Notes: generated by a model not told the origin, from the letters alone. Shown: positions 10,222-19,509, counted from the first letter of the stretch. The stretch: DNA of 64,000 bases from Brevibacterium sp. S22 (GCF_004745485.1 NZ_RHFG01000003.1:246933-310932); one strand, 5' to 3'. Numbers and translations are program-made.

Positions 10222-10228
10222 CCTTCTG

Positions 10229-10300
10229 TGCGCGATACTGGGATCGAACCAGTGACCTCTTCCGTGTCAGGGAAGCGCGCTACCGCTGCGCCAATCGCGC
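10229..10300 (-). tRNA. tRNA-Val (anticodon GAC)
   Basis: A 72-nt cloverleaf with acceptor GCGCGAT pairing with ATCGCGC, A at the discriminator, anticodon stem CTTCC/GGAAG and loop CTGACAC giving anticodon GAC. The T loop GTTCGATCC is intact; CCA is not encoded. It differs from the neighbouring tRNA-Val at only two bases. Confidence 0.96.
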
Positions 10301-10337
10301 TCTATTCATTTGTTGCACCGGAACCCGAAAGTCCCTG

Positions 10338-10409
10338 TGCGCGATACTGGGATCGAACCAGTGACCTCTTCCGTGTGAAGGAAGCGCGCTACCGCTGCGC
10401 CAATCGCGC
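10338..10409 (-). tRNA. tRNA-Val (anticodon CAC)
   Basis: A 72-nt cloverleaf almost identical to the next gene. The anticodon loop is TTCACAC (anticodon CAC) and the rest, including acceptor GCGCGAT and T loop, matches the GAC copy. The two are separated by 37 bases. Confidence 0.96.
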
Positions 10410-10439
10410 TGGTCGATCAGCATTTCTGCTGACCTTCCG

Positions 10440-10510
10440 AGGTGGCGACGGGATTCGAACCCGTGTATACGGCTTTGCAGGCCGCTGCCTCGCCTCTCGG
10501 CCACGCCACC
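10440..10510 (-). tRNA. tRNA-Cys (anticodon GCA)
   Basis: A 71-nt cloverleaf with acceptor GGTGGCG/CGCCACC, U discriminator (the tRNA-Cys identity base), anticodon loop CTGCAAA (GCA) and T loop GTTCGAATC. Confidence 0.97.
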
Positions 10511-10536
10511 GCCAAGGCAGTGCCATGACGCCTCCG

Positions 10537-10609
10537 AGCGGATGACGGGACTCGAACCCGCGACCCTCACCTTGGCAAGGTGATGCTCTACCAACTGAGC
10601 CACATCCGC
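10537..10609 (-). tRNA. tRNA-Gly (anticodon GCC)
   Basis: A 73-nt cloverleaf with acceptor GCGGATG/CATCCGC, U discriminator (usual for tRNA-Gly), anticodon loop TTGCCAA (GCC) and T loop GTTCGAGTC. First gene of a Gly-Cys-Val-Val cluster, a grouping common in Actinomycetota. Confidence 0.97.
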
Positions 10610-10745
10610 ATTTCTCGCTGCCCGGTTTCCCTGGCAACGAGATATAACTCTATACGCAGGTGGCGGCATACGCAAAATCATGATCGGGTGATCGTGGTCA
10701 CACCCTTCGATCAAGCTTTCAGGGTCACCATCTTATAGTGGTTGG

Positions 10746-11222
10746 GTGAATGCAGAGAGCCCGCAGACCCGCCCCAAAGGCTGGTTGTCACGTCACCACC
10801 GGCAAGGTCCCCGACCGTGGCGCAAGCTGCGTCTGGGCTTCCTCCGCTGGCGTCGCACGGTGCTGGCCAATCCGCATACGGCGCGCATCTACCGCAGCAT
10901 CGTCGGCGGGCTCGGCACGCTCATCGTGCTCATCGGCCTCGTTCTCGTTCCGCTGCCCGGCCCCGGCTGGCTCATCGTCATCATCGGTCTGTTCGTCATC
11001 TCCAGCGAGTTCCGCTGGGCTCAGCGCCTGCTGCACTTCGTACGGGTGAACGTCGAACGCTGGACGCATTGGATCATGGCGCAGCGGCTGTGGGTGCGAT
11101 GGACGGTCGGTGCGGTGACGGCGGCCTTCGTCGGTGCTGTCGTATGGCTGTCACTCCGACTCGCCGGTCTGCCCGATTGGGTCCCTGACCTGCGCATCTT
11201 CGATCTGCTCGGCCTGAGCTGA
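10746..11222 (+). CDS. PGPGW-motif (TIGR02611-type) membrane protein
   Basis: A 158-residue protein with a basic N-terminus, a hydrophobic pair around the family motif LPGPGW (VLVPLPGPGWLIVIIGLFVI, about 64-85) and a further membrane segment near 118-138. The motif defines a small actinobacterial family of unknown function. The GTG at 10746 is used; no strong ribosome site is visible, so translation may be nearly leaderless. Confidence 0.85.
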   Translation: MNAESPQTRPKGWLSRHHRQGPRPWRKLRLGFLRWRRTVLANPHTARIYRSIVGGLGTLIVLIGLVLVPLPGPGWLIVIIGLFVISSEFRWAQRLLHFVRVNVERWTHWIMAQRLWVRWTVGAVTAAFVGAVVWLSLRLAGLPDWVPDLRIFDLLGLS

Positions 11223-11230
11223 GATGACGA

Positions 11231-11265
11231 CGCCCGCCGCACCTCGAGAGGAGGTGCGGCGGGCG
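11231..11265. terminator. Bidirectional terminator between the PGPGW gene and zapE
   Basis: A perfect 15-bp stem (CGCCCGCCGCACCTC and its complement) with a 5-base loop, placed between two convergent genes, 8 bp after the plus-strand stop. Confidence 0.85.
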
Positions 11266-11337
11266 GGACGATCTCCGTCGGCGGGATCCGGTGGGTGCCT
11301 GTGGTGTTCTGGTCCTGTGCGGGTCTCGCAGCCTGGT

Positions 11338-12345
11338 TCAGGACGACAGCGCGGTCAGGCGCGAGAGGCAGCGCATGTACTTCTTCCTGTACCCGCCGGC
11401 CAATGACTCTTCGGTGAAGACCTTGTCGAGGGCGGCACCGGAATTGATGATGTGCACATTGCGGTCGTAGAGCCGGTCGACGAGGGCGACGAAGCGCAGA
11501 GCCACGCTCTCGTTGTCGATCGTGCGCACGTTCTCCCACACGGCGGCGTCGAGGCCGTCGACCATCCGTCCGTAGCGTGAGGGGTGGACGGTGGACAGGT
11601 GGCCCAGCAGCTCCGAGAAATCATCCCGGGCGATGACTCCCTCGAGCCGGCCCGTGGCCGCATCGAGTTCGGATTCCGGCAGCGGATCCGCCGGAGCGGT
11701 GAGCTCCCGGGCCCGGTAGTCCTTGCCGTCGATGCGGTAGACCTCGAACTGTTCGGCCAGTGCCTGGATCTCGCGCAGGAAGTCCTGAGCAGCGAAGCGT
11801 CCCTCCCCCAGGGACCCCGGCAGAGTGTTCGAGGTCGCGATGATCTTCACTCCGGCGTCGGTGAGCTCACGCATCAGCCGAGACATGAGTACGGTGTCGC
11901 CCGGATCGTCGAGTTCGAATTCGTCGACGCAGACGAGCTTCATCGTCGACAGGTCGTCGCGGGCCCGGGCGAAGCCCAGGGCTCCCACGAGGTTTGTGTA
12001 TTCGACGAAGGTGCCGAAGGTGGCCGGCTTCTCATTCGCGTGCCAGGCCGACGCCAGCAGGTGGGTCTTGCCGACCCCGTAGCCGCCGTCGAGGTAGACG
12101 CCCTTGGTGCCGGACTCACCCTTCGAGAACAGCCTGCCGAAGAATCCCTTGCCCGTCGAGCGTTCGGTGAACTCCCGCAGCTTGTTCCGTGCCTCTTCCT
12201 GTGAGGGTTCGGCAGGGTCGGTGCGGTAGCTGTCGAAGGACACGTCTTCGAATTGCGGGGGCGGCACGAGACCTGCGATGAGCTCTTCGGGGGCAACCTG
12301 TGGGGAACGGTCGCTCAGTGCGACCAGAGTCTGCTCGGCATTCAC
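11338..12345 (-). CDS. zapE: Cell division protein ZapE (AFG1-type ATPase)
   Basis: A 335-residue AFG1/ZapE ATPase. Walker A is GGYGVGKTHLLAS (about 85-97), Walker B CVDEFELDD, and the family sequences SNTLPGSLGEGRF and YRARELT are present. In E. coli ZapE associates with the Z-ring; the role in Actinomycetota is less clear. GTG start. It is a single gene bounded by a strong terminator and by era some 80 bp away. Confidence 0.93.
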   Translation of the reverse strand: MNAEQTLVALSDRSPQVAPEELIAGLVPPPQFEDVSFDSYRTDPAEPSQEEARNKLREFTERSTGKGFFGRLFSKGESGTKGVYLDGGYGVGKTHLLASAWHANEKPATFGTFVEYTNLVGALGFARARDDLSTMKLVCVDEFELDDPGDTVLMSRLMRELTDAGVKIIATSNTLPGSLGEGRFAAQDFLREIQALAEQFEVYRIDGKDYRARELTAPADPLPESELDAATGRLEGVIARDDFSELLGHLSTVHPSRYGRMVDGLDAAVWENVRTIDNESVALRFVALVDRLYDRNVHIINSGAALDKVFTEESLAGGYRKKYMRCLSRLTALSS

Positions 12346-12425
12346 TCGGCCTAGTCTAAGGCAGGCTTGAGCGCCCGTTTCAACTCGGCCAGCGTGAGGT
12401 GGTGCCCGTCACACAGCCCGGACGG

Positions 12426-13364
12426 TCAGTTGTTGAAGTCGAAACCGAGCCGGCCGAGCTGCTTGGGATCGCGCTGCCAGTCCTTGGCCACCTTGACGTG
12501 CAGGTCGAGGTAGACCTTCGTGCCGAGTAGCCGTTCGATGCCCTGACGGGATTCCGAACCGATGGCTTTGAGTCGGCCGCCGCCCTTGCCGATGATGATG
12601 GCCTTCTGACTGGGTCGTTCGACGTAGAGGTTGACGTGGACATTCCACAGCGGCTTGTCCTCGCTGCGGCCCTCACGCGGGTACATCTCTTCGACCTGCA
12701 CGGCCAGGGAATGCGGCAGTTCGTCACGCACACCTTCGAGTGCCGCTTCGCGGACGAGCTCGGCGATCATCTTCTCCTCCGGCTCGTCCGTGAGGTCGCC
12801 GTCGGGGTAGAGCGGAGGAGATGTCGGCAGATGGGCCGCAAGCACCGAATCGACGGTGTCGACCTGGAAGTCCTCGACTGCGGAGACGGGGACGACATCG
12901 GCGAAATCGGCGAGTTCGCCGACGGCCAGAAGCGCCTCGGCGACCTTGTCCTTGGGCACCCGGTCGACCTTCGTCACGAGCGCGACGATCGGGGTCCGAC
13001 CGTCCAACAGCGCCAACTGGGAGGCGATATAGCGGTCTCCTGGGCCGATCGGCTCGTCGGCGGGCAGGCAGAAGCCGATGACGTCGACCTCACCCAGCGT
13101 GGTCGCCACGAGGTCGTTGAGCCGGGATCCGAGCAGGGTGCGCGGCTTGTGCAGGCCCGGGGTGTCGATGAGGATGAGCTGGTGGTCGTCCTTGTGCACG
13201 ATTCCACGGATCGTGTGCCGGGTCGTCTGAGGCTTGGCGGAGGTGATCGCGACCTTCTCCCCCACCAGTGCGTTCGTCAGCGTCGATTTGCCCGTATTGG
13301 GCCGTCCCACGAAGCAGGCGAATCCGGCCCGGTAGTCATCAGGGTAGTCCGTGCGAAATTCCAT
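12426..13364 (-). CDS. era: GTPase Era
   Basis: Era is a GTPase that binds 16S rRNA 3' ends during 30S assembly. The 312-residue product has G1 GRPNTGKS (20-27), G3 DTPG, G4 TKVD and a C-terminal KH domain (NVHVNLYVERPSQKAIIIGKGG, with the IGKGG loop). The ATG is one base after the stop of the CorC-family gene (TGAGATG), so the pair is coupled. A much longer in-frame reading upstream overlaps that gene and is spurious. Confidence 0.96.
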   Translation of the reverse strand: MEFRTDYPDDYRAGFACFVGRPNTGKSTLTNALVGEKVAITSAKPQTTRHTIRGIVHKDDHQLILIDTPGLHKPRTLLGSRLNDLVATTLGEVDVIGFCLPADEPIGPGDRYIASQLALLDGRTPIVALVTKVDRVPKDKVAEALLAVGELADFADVVPVSAVEDFQVDTVDSVLAAHLPTSPPLYPDGDLTDEPEEKMIAELVREAALEGVRDELPHSLAVQVEEMYPREGRSEDKPLWNVHVNLYVERPSQKAIIIGKGGGRLKAIGSESRQGIERLLGTKVYLDLHVKVAKDWQRDPKQLGRLGFDFNN

Positions 13365-13365
13365 C

Positions 13366-14682
13366 TCAGTCCTCTTCCATCGTCGCTGAACCATCGGCTG
13401 CGGCGGCCCGAGCGTCGTCGTCTCTGCTGTCTTCGTGGGTGCGGGTGACCCGCACATGGGTGATCCGGTGGCGACGACCCTGGCCCTCCATCGCTTCGAT
13501 GTTGAGTCCTTCGATGCTCGCATGCGAGCCGTCGATGGGCACCCGGTCGATGAGCTTCGAGAGCAGACCGCCGACGCTGTTGACATCGTCTTCGTCGATG
13601 CGCACGTCGAAGTAATCGGCGAAATCGGAGATCGACATACGGGTGCTGATGACGAACGATCCGTCTTCGGCGGCGACGAGTTCGTCATCGCCGTTGTCGT
13701 ATTCGTCTTCGATCTCACCGACGATCTCTTCGACGATGTCCTCGATGGTCACGAGTCCCGCGGTGCCGCCGTATTCGTCGATGAGGATCGCCAGATGGGT
13801 CGAGTCGACCTGCATCTGCCGCAGCAGGTCATCGGCGGGTTTCGTCTCCGGGACGAATAGTACGGTGCGGGCGAAGTTGCCCACAGGTCGGTCGGCTTCC
13901 TCGGGGTGGAGGTGGAGGCGGCGGGCGACGTCCTTGAGGTAGGCGACTCCGCGGACGTCGTCGAGGTCCTCCCCGCAGACGGGGATGCGGGAGAAGCCGG
14001 AGCGGAAGAACAGGTTCATCGTCTTCTGCAGGCTCACCTCGGCGTCGACGGTGATGAGGTCGGTGCGCGGCACCATGACCTCGTTCGCCGAGGTGTCCGA
14101 GAGATTGAACACCGACTGGATCATCTCGCGTTCGCCGTCTTCGATGATGTCGGATTCGCTGGCACGCTCGACGAGGTCGCGCAGCTGCTCGGAGGTGACA
14201 AACGGACCGTCCTTGTAGACCTTGTCCGGTGTGAGCAGGTTGCCGAGCACGACGAGGATGCGGGTCAGCGGTTTGAGCGCGACGAGGACGATGCGCACGA
14301 CCCAGCTGAGGTTGAGGCTCACGGCCAGGGACCGGCGCTTGCCGATCGTGCGCGGGGAGACTCCGGCGATGATGAAGACTGCCACCGAGGCGGTGACGAC
14401 CGTGAGGAACACCATGAGCGGGCCCACGGAGTAGTAGGAGTCGTAGGCCAGGGCGATGAACACCGTGGCGAGTGCTTCGAGGAAGTTGCGGACGAAGATG
14501 ATGACGTTGATGTTCGTCGGCAGGTCCGCAAGGATCTTCTCCACGCGCACTGCCGCGCGTCTGCCTTCCTCCTTCGCCTCTTCGACCGCGTGGTGGGAGA
14601 CGTTGAGCAGGGCCGCATCCACGGCAGAGAGTGTGGCGGCGATGATGAGGCACAGGGCCGCACCGAGGAAGTACGCGAACAC
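13366..14682 (-). CDS. CNNM/CorC-family membrane protein with CBS pair
   Basis: A 438-residue hemolysin C / CorC-type protein. An N-terminal CNNM transmembrane domain (about 1-150, with segments FAYFLGAALCLIIAATLSAV and VGPLMVFLTVVTASVAVFII) is followed by two CBS domains (about 180-310, with MVPRTDLITVDAEVSL and IDEYGGTAGLVTIEDIVEEI) and a C-terminal transporter-associated domain. Family members take part in Mg2+ homeostasis. In Actinomycetota this gene normally sits between ybeY and era, as here, 2 bp after ybeY. Confidence 0.92.
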   Translation of the reverse strand: MFAYFLGAALCLIIAATLSAVDAALLNVSHHAVEEAKEEGRRAAVRVEKILADLPTNINVIIFVRNFLEALATVFIALAYDSYYSVGPLMVFLTVVTASVAVFIIAGVSPRTIGKRRSLAVSLNLSWVVRIVLVALKPLTRILVVLGNLLTPDKVYKDGPFVTSEQLRDLVERASESDIIEDGEREMIQSVFNLSDTSANEVMVPRTDLITVDAEVSLQKTMNLFFRSGFSRIPVCGEDLDDVRGVAYLKDVARRLHLHPEEADRPVGNFARTVLFVPETKPADDLLRQMQVDSTHLAILIDEYGGTAGLVTIEDIVEEIVGEIEDEYDNGDDELVAAEDGSFVISTRMSISDFADYFDVRIDEDDVNSVGGLLSKLIDRVPIDGSHASIEGLNIEAMEGQGRRHRITHVRVTRTHEDSRDDDARAAAADGSATMEED

Positions 14683-14684
14683 GG

Positions 14685-15173
14685 TCAGACCTCGGTGGGG
14701 GTGGGAATGTCGGTGCGACCGTCATAGCGGGCCGCGAAGAACGTCAGCAGCAGGTGCCGCTGGAGAGCGAACATCTCTTCCCGCTCTTCGGGCTCACCGT
14801 GGTCGTAGCCGAGCAGGTGGAGGAAACCGTGGACGGTGAGCAGCAGGATCTCATCCATCGTCGAATGGCCGGCGGCCCGAGCCTGGGCTTCGGCCACATC
14901 GGGGCAGATGATGATATCGCCCATCTGGCCTTCGGTCGGATTGTCCGGATCGCCGCGGTGGAGCTGATCCATGGGAAAGGACATGACATCGGTCGGGCCT
15001 TCGAGATCCATCCAGGTGACGTGGAGTTCGGACATTGCCGCCGAGTCGACCATCGTCACTGCCAGTTCCGCGCCCGGGTGCATGTGCAGAGCTTCGCCGA
15101 GGTATTCGCTCAGCGCCACGACCTCGTCGAGGTCCACCTCGGCGTCGGTCTCGTTGAGGATCTCGGTGTTCAT
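14685..15173 (-). CDS. ybeY: Endoribonuclease YbeY (rRNA maturation factor)
   Basis: YbeY is a zinc-dependent RNase needed for 16S rRNA 3' end processing and ribosome quality control. The 162-residue protein has the metal motif HGFLHLLGYDH (H115, H119, H125) and the preceding DVMSFPM segment. The ATG at 15173 overlaps the phoH stop (ATGA); an in-frame codon 5 residues upstream is less likely. Confidence 0.96.
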   Translation of the reverse strand: MNTEILNETDAEVDLDEVVALSEYLGEALHMHPGAELAVTMVDSAAMSELHVTWMDLEGPTDVMSFPMDQLHRGDPDNPTEGQMGDIIICPDVAEAQARAAGHSTMDEILLLTVHGFLHLLGYDHGEPEEREEMFALQRHLLLTFFAARYDGRTDIPTPTEV

Positions 15174-16192
15174 TCGGCATTCCCCCACAGGTCGTAGGCA
15201 TCGACGATCTTCGTCACCAGCGAATGCCGGACGACATCCTTGCTGCCCAGTTCGCAGAACTGCAGATCATCGATTCCGTCGAGGATGTCGCGGACGACCT
15301 TGAGCCCGCTGCGGGTCTTGCCCGGCAGGTCGATCTGGGAGATGTCGCCGGTGACGACCATGCGGGAGCCGAAGCCGAGGCGGGTGAGGAACATCTTCAT
15401 CTGCTCGGCCGTCGTGTTCTGGGCCTCGTCGAGGATGATGAAGGCGTCGTTGAGGGTCCGACCGCGCATATAGGCCAAGGGAGCGACCTCGATCGTGCCG
15501 GTCTCGATGAGCAGCGGGATCGACTCGGGGTCGACCATGTCGTGCAGCGCATCGTAGAGCGGGCGCACATACGGGTCGATCTTGTCGTTGAGGGTGCCCG
15601 GCAGATACCCCAGGGACTCCCCCGCTTCGACGGCGGGCCGGGTGAGGATGATCCTCGAGACCTCTTTGTGCTGGAGGGCATTGACGGCCATGGCCATCGC
15701 CAGGTAAGTCTTGCCGGTTCCGGCCGGACCGATGCCGAAGGTGATCGTGTGGTTGCGGATGGCCTTGACATAGTCGTGCTGACCCATCGTCTTCGGGCGG
15801 ATCGACTTGCCCCTGGTGGAGAGGATGTTCGTACCCAGCACCGTCGAGGCGGCCGCCCCTTCGGAGGAGAATGTCGCGACCCGGTCGATCGTCTCTTCAT
15901 TGATGCGATGACCGGCGGTGTAGAGCTTCTTGAGTTCCCCGATGACGCTGACGAACGCTTCGACGCGCTTCGGGTCGCCGGTGACCTGGACCTGATTGGC
16001 ACGGACGTGGATGTCGAGGTCGTCGAAGGTCTGCTCCAGAGCGCGCAGGTTCGATTCTCCGGGGCCGAAGAAGGCGACGAGGTCGATGGAGTCGGGGATG
16101 ACGAGGCGCACGGAGTCGGGTTGAGACGTCACAGCGTCACTCGGTGCGGCACCGCCATTCTGTGCGGCGGTGTCCGGTTCGGTGGGGTTCAT
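15170..16192 (-). CDS. phoH: PhoH-like ATPase
   Basis: A 340-residue PhoH (YbeZ) protein, a P-loop ATPase related to superfamily 1 helicases that is found coupled to ybeY. Walker A GPAGTGKTYLA lies near residue 154, and FIILDEAQNTT is the Walker B. The first 30 residues are low complexity and the ATG lacks a clear ribosome site, so the true start may be a little downstream. Part of the dnaJ-rsmE-phoH-ybeY-corC-era run. Confidence 0.95.
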   Translation of the reverse strand: MNPTEPDTAAQNGGAAPSDAVTSQPDSVRLVIPDSIDLVAFFGPGESNLRALEQTFDDLDIHVRANQVQVTGDPKRVEAFVSVIGELKKLYTAGHRINEETIDRVATFSSEGAAASTVLGTNILSTRGKSIRPKTMGQHDYVKAIRNHTITFGIGPAGTGKTYLAMAMAVNALQHKEVSRIILTRPAVEAGESLGYLPGTLNDKIDPYVRPLYDALHDMVDPESIPLLIETGTIEVAPLAYMRGRTLNDAFIILDEAQNTTAEQMKMFLTRLGFGSRMVVTGDISQIDLPGKTRSGLKVVRDILDGIDDLQFCELGSKDVVRHSLVTKIVDAYDLWGNAE

Positions 16193-16292
16193 GGGGTTCG
16201 GGTTGGGTGGGGTGATGTCCAGAATGTTCCTTTGCGAGTGGGCGCACCGTCACCGGCAGCGCCAGAGTGTGCTTCCATCCTAGTCCGATGCC

Positions 16293-17054
16293 TCACCAAC
16301 GGCCCAATGAATTCTGGGCCAGGACGAGCCCGGCCGCTCCGGCCGACGATGAGCGCAGGATCGTCGGTCCGAGCAGCACCGGCTTCGCTCCGCGCGCGGT
16401 CAGGGCCTCGAGCTCTCCGTCGCTGATGCCTCCTTCGGGTCCGACGACGAAGACGATGCGCGCCGGCAGCTGTCCGGATTCGGCTGCGGTCAGGTCAGCC
16501 AGGGCGTCGGAGAGTCTGAGCCGAGCGGTCTCGTGGAGGACGAAGACGGCATCGGTGTCGTCGAGGGCCGTGGCCAGGGAGGATCCGCGGACGAGGTCGT
16601 GGAGGACCGGGAACCGTGAGCGTCGGGCCTGCAGGGAGGCCGTGCCCAGGAGGTTCTCCCATTTTGCGGCCAGCTTCTCCCGTTTCTTCGCCGGCCAATC
16701 TGCGATCGAACGTTCCGCGGCCCAGGGAATGACCTCGTCGACGCCGATCTCCGTGGCCGTTTCGATGGCCTGCAGGTCTCGGTCGCCCTTCGCCAGGGCT
16801 TGGACGAGCACGAGGTGCGGGCCCGAGCTGTCCTCGTTCGTCACCGCGGTGACCTCGATCGTCACCTCATTCGCCGAGGCTGCGCTGACGGTTCCGCGGG
16901 CCCGTATGCCTGCGCCGTCGACGATGTCGATCTCCTCGCCGGGACCGATCCGACGCACCCGCACCGCGTGCCCGGCCACATCCTCACCGAGGGTGAGGGC
17001 TGACCCGACGGCCGCCTCGGCGGCCGTATCGGAACGGAAGACGGGACGACTCAC
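16293..17054 (-). CDS. rsmE: 16S rRNA m3U1498 methyltransferase RsmE
   Basis: RsmE methylates U1498 of 16S rRNA. The 253-residue SPOUT-fold protein has the N-terminal PUA-like part (GHAVRVRRIGPGEEIDIVDG) and the C-terminal knotted SAM site (FVVGPEGGISDGELEAL, then VLLGPTILRSSSAGAAGL; family consensus LG.RILR.ETA). The ILRSSSA sequence replaces the usual R-x-ETA, a small variation. Its start overlaps the dnaJ stop by 4 bases. Confidence 0.95.
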   Translation of the reverse strand: MSRPVFRSDTAAEAAVGSALTLGEDVAGHAVRVRRIGPGEEIDIVDGAGIRARGTVSAASANEVTIEVTAVTNEDSSGPHLVLVQALAKGDRDLQAIETATEIGVDEVIPWAAERSIADWPAKKREKLAAKWENLLGTASLQARRSRFPVLHDLVRGSSLATALDDTDAVFVLHETARLRLSDALADLTAAESGQLPARIVFVVGPEGGISDGELEALTARGAKPVLLGPTILRSSSAGAAGLVLAQNSLGRW

Positions 17055-18172
17055 CGACCGGCGAACCTCTCACGCATGCGGGAGAACACTCCCCGATTCT
17101 CGGTCGATATCTGTGCGCGCGGGGTCTCTTCTCCACGCAGCTGGGCGAGCTTCTCGAACAGTTCGCGCTGTTCGTCGTCGAGTTTGTCCGGGGTGAGGAC
17201 ATCGACGGTGATGAGCAGATCGCCGCGGGTCTCAGACCGCAGGCGGGCGGCGCCGAGTCCGGAGAGTTTGACGACGGTGCCGGACTGGGTGCCAGCGGCG
17301 ATGGTGAGGTCCTGGGCGCCGTCGAAGGTCTCGAACGGAATGGTCGCGCCCAAGGCCGCTGCGGTCATCGGCACCGAGACGGCGGCACGGAGGTTGTCGC
17401 CGTCGCGCTGGAAGACCTCGTGGCGGGTGACCATGACCTCGACGAAGAGGTCGCCGGCGGGTCCGCCGCCGGGGCCGACCTCGCCCTGGCTGGACAGCTG
17501 GATGCGGGTGCCGTCGGAGACGCCGGCGGGGATGCGGATCTTCATGGTCCGCTGCTTGCGCACACGTCCGTCACCCTGGCAGTTGAGGCAGGGGTTCGGA
17601 ATGACGGTGCCGAACCCGTGGCAGGAGTTGCAGGTCTGGTTCGTGACCATCTGCCCCAGCAGGGTCCGGGTCATGCGCTGAACGCTGCCGGCACCGTGGC
17701 ACAGGGAGCAGGTCTCGATCTTGGTGCCCGCCTGAGTGCCGGCACCCGAACAGGTGTCGCAGACGACTGCAGTGGTCACATCGAGATCGACAGTGCCGCC
17801 GAAGGCCGCGGTCTTCAGGTCGATGTTGACGCCGACGAGAGCGTCCTTGCCCCGCTGTGTGCGCGGGATCGGTCCGCCGGCCTGCCCGCTGCCACCGCCG
17901 AAGAAGGTTTCGAAGATGTCGCCGAAGCCGCCGAAGCCAGCGCCGCCGCCGGCGGGGAAGCCCTGACCGTTCTCGCCGCCGCCCATATCGTAGTTGCGGC
18001 GCTTATCCGGGTCGGAGAGCACATCGTAGGCCAGTGAGATGGCTTTGAATTCGTCTTCGTGACCGGGATTGACGTCCGGGTGGTACTTGCGTGCCAGCTT
18101 CCGGTACGACGACTTGATCTCAGCCGCGGAAGCATCTTTGGACACTCCGAGTGTTTCATAGTGATCGGCCAC
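17051..18172 (-). CDS. dnaJ: Chaperone DnaJ (DnaJ2 type)
   Basis: A 373-residue type I J-protein that stimulates DnaK. It has a J domain with HPD (31-33), a Gly-rich linker, four CxxCxGxG zinc motifs (CDTCSGAG, CSLCHGAG, CNSCHGFG, CLNCQGDG) and a C-terminal substrate-binding domain. The GTG at 18172 follows AGAAG by 5 bases and gives the normal MADHYETLGV start. It follows hrcA, so it is likely under CIRCE/HrcA control; in many Actinomycetota a second dnaJ sits with dnaK. Confidence 0.95.
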   Translation of the reverse strand: MADHYETLGVSKDASAAEIKSSYRKLARKYHPDVNPGHEDEFKAISLAYDVLSDPDKRRNYDMGGGENGQGFPAGGGAGFGGFGDIFETFFGGGSGQAGGPIPRTQRGKDALVGVNIDLKTAAFGGTVDLDVTTAVVCDTCSGAGTQAGTKIETCSLCHGAGSVQRMTRTLLGQMVTNQTCNSCHGFGTVIPNPCLNCQGDGRVRKQRTMKIRIPAGVSDGTRIQLSSQGEVGPGGGPAGDLFVEVMVTRHEVFQRDGDNLRAAVSVPMTAAALGATIPFETFDGAQDLTIAAGTQSGTVVKLSGLGAARLRSETRGDLLITVDVLTPDKLDDEQRELFEKLAQLRGEETPRAQISTENRGVFSRMRERFAGR

Positions 18173-18301
18173 AGAAACTTCTCTCTCCCTGACGTAGTGG
18201 TCTTCTCTGTTCATGGTGGCAGCGGCCGCGCTGCTGCGCGGTGCTCACCGATGTCGTGCTGCCCGGTTGCGGGCGCCCCTGGTCGTCGTCACTGCGGGGC
18301 C

Positions 18302-19342
18302 CTACCCTCGGTCGAGGATCGAGGACACGTACTTTGCGACGGCCCGGACTGCCGAGATCGTCGTCGGATAGTCCATTCGGGTCGGGCCGAGCACGGCCAG
18401 TCTGGCCGAGGAACCCGCGTCATGACCATATTCGGCGGCGACGACGGAAGTCGAACTGAACGATTCGTGAGTATTCTCACGCCCGATGCGCACGCTGATC
18501 TCTTCGTGGTCTTCGGCCATCGAGGTGAGCAGTCTGAGCAGGACCACCTGTTCCTCGAAGGCTTCGAGGATCGGAGCCATCTTCTCTCCGAATTCGCTTC
18601 CGGAGCGGGCGAGGTTCGCGGTGCCCGCCATGATGATGCGTTCTTCTCGGGTCGCGGCGACGAGGTCGACGACGGCGGCCCGGACCAGATTGAGTCCGGA
18701 GTCGTCGCGAGCAGCCGGCTCACTCGGCTCGGGGGCCGCCGCCTCGACGGTGGGTCCTGCACCGAAGACCTGGGCGAGTGTGCGCCCGGCGAATTCGGTG
18801 TTGATCTGGTCCCGCACTCCGCGGACGGCGTCTTCGTCGGCCGGGCTCGCAGTGATCACGGTCTTCTGTTCGACCTGCCCGGTGTCGGTGATGAGGACGA
18901 CGAGGATCCGGCCGGGTCCGAGGCCGACGATCTCGATATGTTTGATGCGGGCACGCGAGACCATCGGGTACTGGATGAGCGCGACCTGGCGGGTGAGTCC
19001 GGACAGGACGCGGACGGTGCGGTCGAGCATCTCGTCGAGGTCGACGTCACCGTCGATGAGCTGCAGGATCGCACGCCGTTCGGCGGTGGTCAGCGGTTTG
19101 AACTCGTCGATGCGATCGACGAACATCCGGTAGCCCAGGTCCGTGGGGATCCGGCCGGCCGAGGTGTGGGGTTGGGCGATATAGCCCTCTTGTTCGAGCT
19201 GGGCCATATCGTTGCGGATCGTCGCCGGCGACACACCGAGCGTATGGCGCTGCACGATCGCCTTCGAACCCACGGGTTCGTTGGTGGCGACGAAGTCCTC
19301 GACGATGGCGCGCAGCACCTGTGCTCGTCTGCTGTCGTTCAT
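18302..19342 (-). CDS. hrcA: Heat-inducible transcription repressor HrcA
   Basis: HrcA represses class I heat-shock genes by binding CIRCE. The 346-residue protein has an N-terminal winged helix (VGSKAIVQRHTLGVSPATIRNDMAQLE, about 25-52) and a central GAF-like domain. The ATG at 19342 gives the usual MNDSRRAQVLRAIVEDF start. A perfect CIRCE inverted repeat lies 52 bp upstream, so hrcA is autoregulated. Confidence 0.96.
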   Translation of the reverse strand: MNDSRRAQVLRAIVEDFVATNEPVGSKAIVQRHTLGVSPATIRNDMAQLEQEGYIAQPHTSAGRIPTDLGYRMFVDRIDEFKPLTTAERRAILQLIDGDVDLDEMLDRTVRVLSGLTRQVALIQYPMVSRARIKHIEIVGLGPGRILVVLITDTGQVEQKTVITASPADEDAVRGVRDQINTEFAGRTLAQVFGAGPTVEAAAPEPSEPAARDDSGLNLVRAAVVDLVAATREERIIMAGTANLARSGSEFGEKMAPILEAFEEQVVLLRLLTSMAEDHEEISVRIGRENTHESFSSTSVVAAEYGHDAGSSARLAVLGPTRMDYPTTISAVRAVAKYVSSILDRG

Positions 19343-19393
19343 CGCGGGTCTCCTCTCCGTCTCGCCGGGCTGATCGCTGCTCTGCGCCTGCGT

Positions 19394-19420
19394 TTGGCAC
19401 TCCTCGAGTCTGAGTGCCAA
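19394..19420. promoter_or_regulatory. CIRCE operator of hrcA
   Basis: The inverted repeat TTGGCACTC, 9 bases, GAGTGCCAA is a perfect palindrome with the canonical 9-9-9 layout. It departs from the TTAGCACTC consensus at one base per arm. It lies upstream of hrcA-dnaJ on the minus strand and is expected to bind HrcA. Confidence 0.93.
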
Positions 19421-19509
19421 TTCTACGCCTCTCGTTCCCGGAATTCATTTCTGGGGTGACCTGCGGGTCGGTACGCATGCGGGACTGTCCTTGATTAGGG
19501 TGGAGACCT

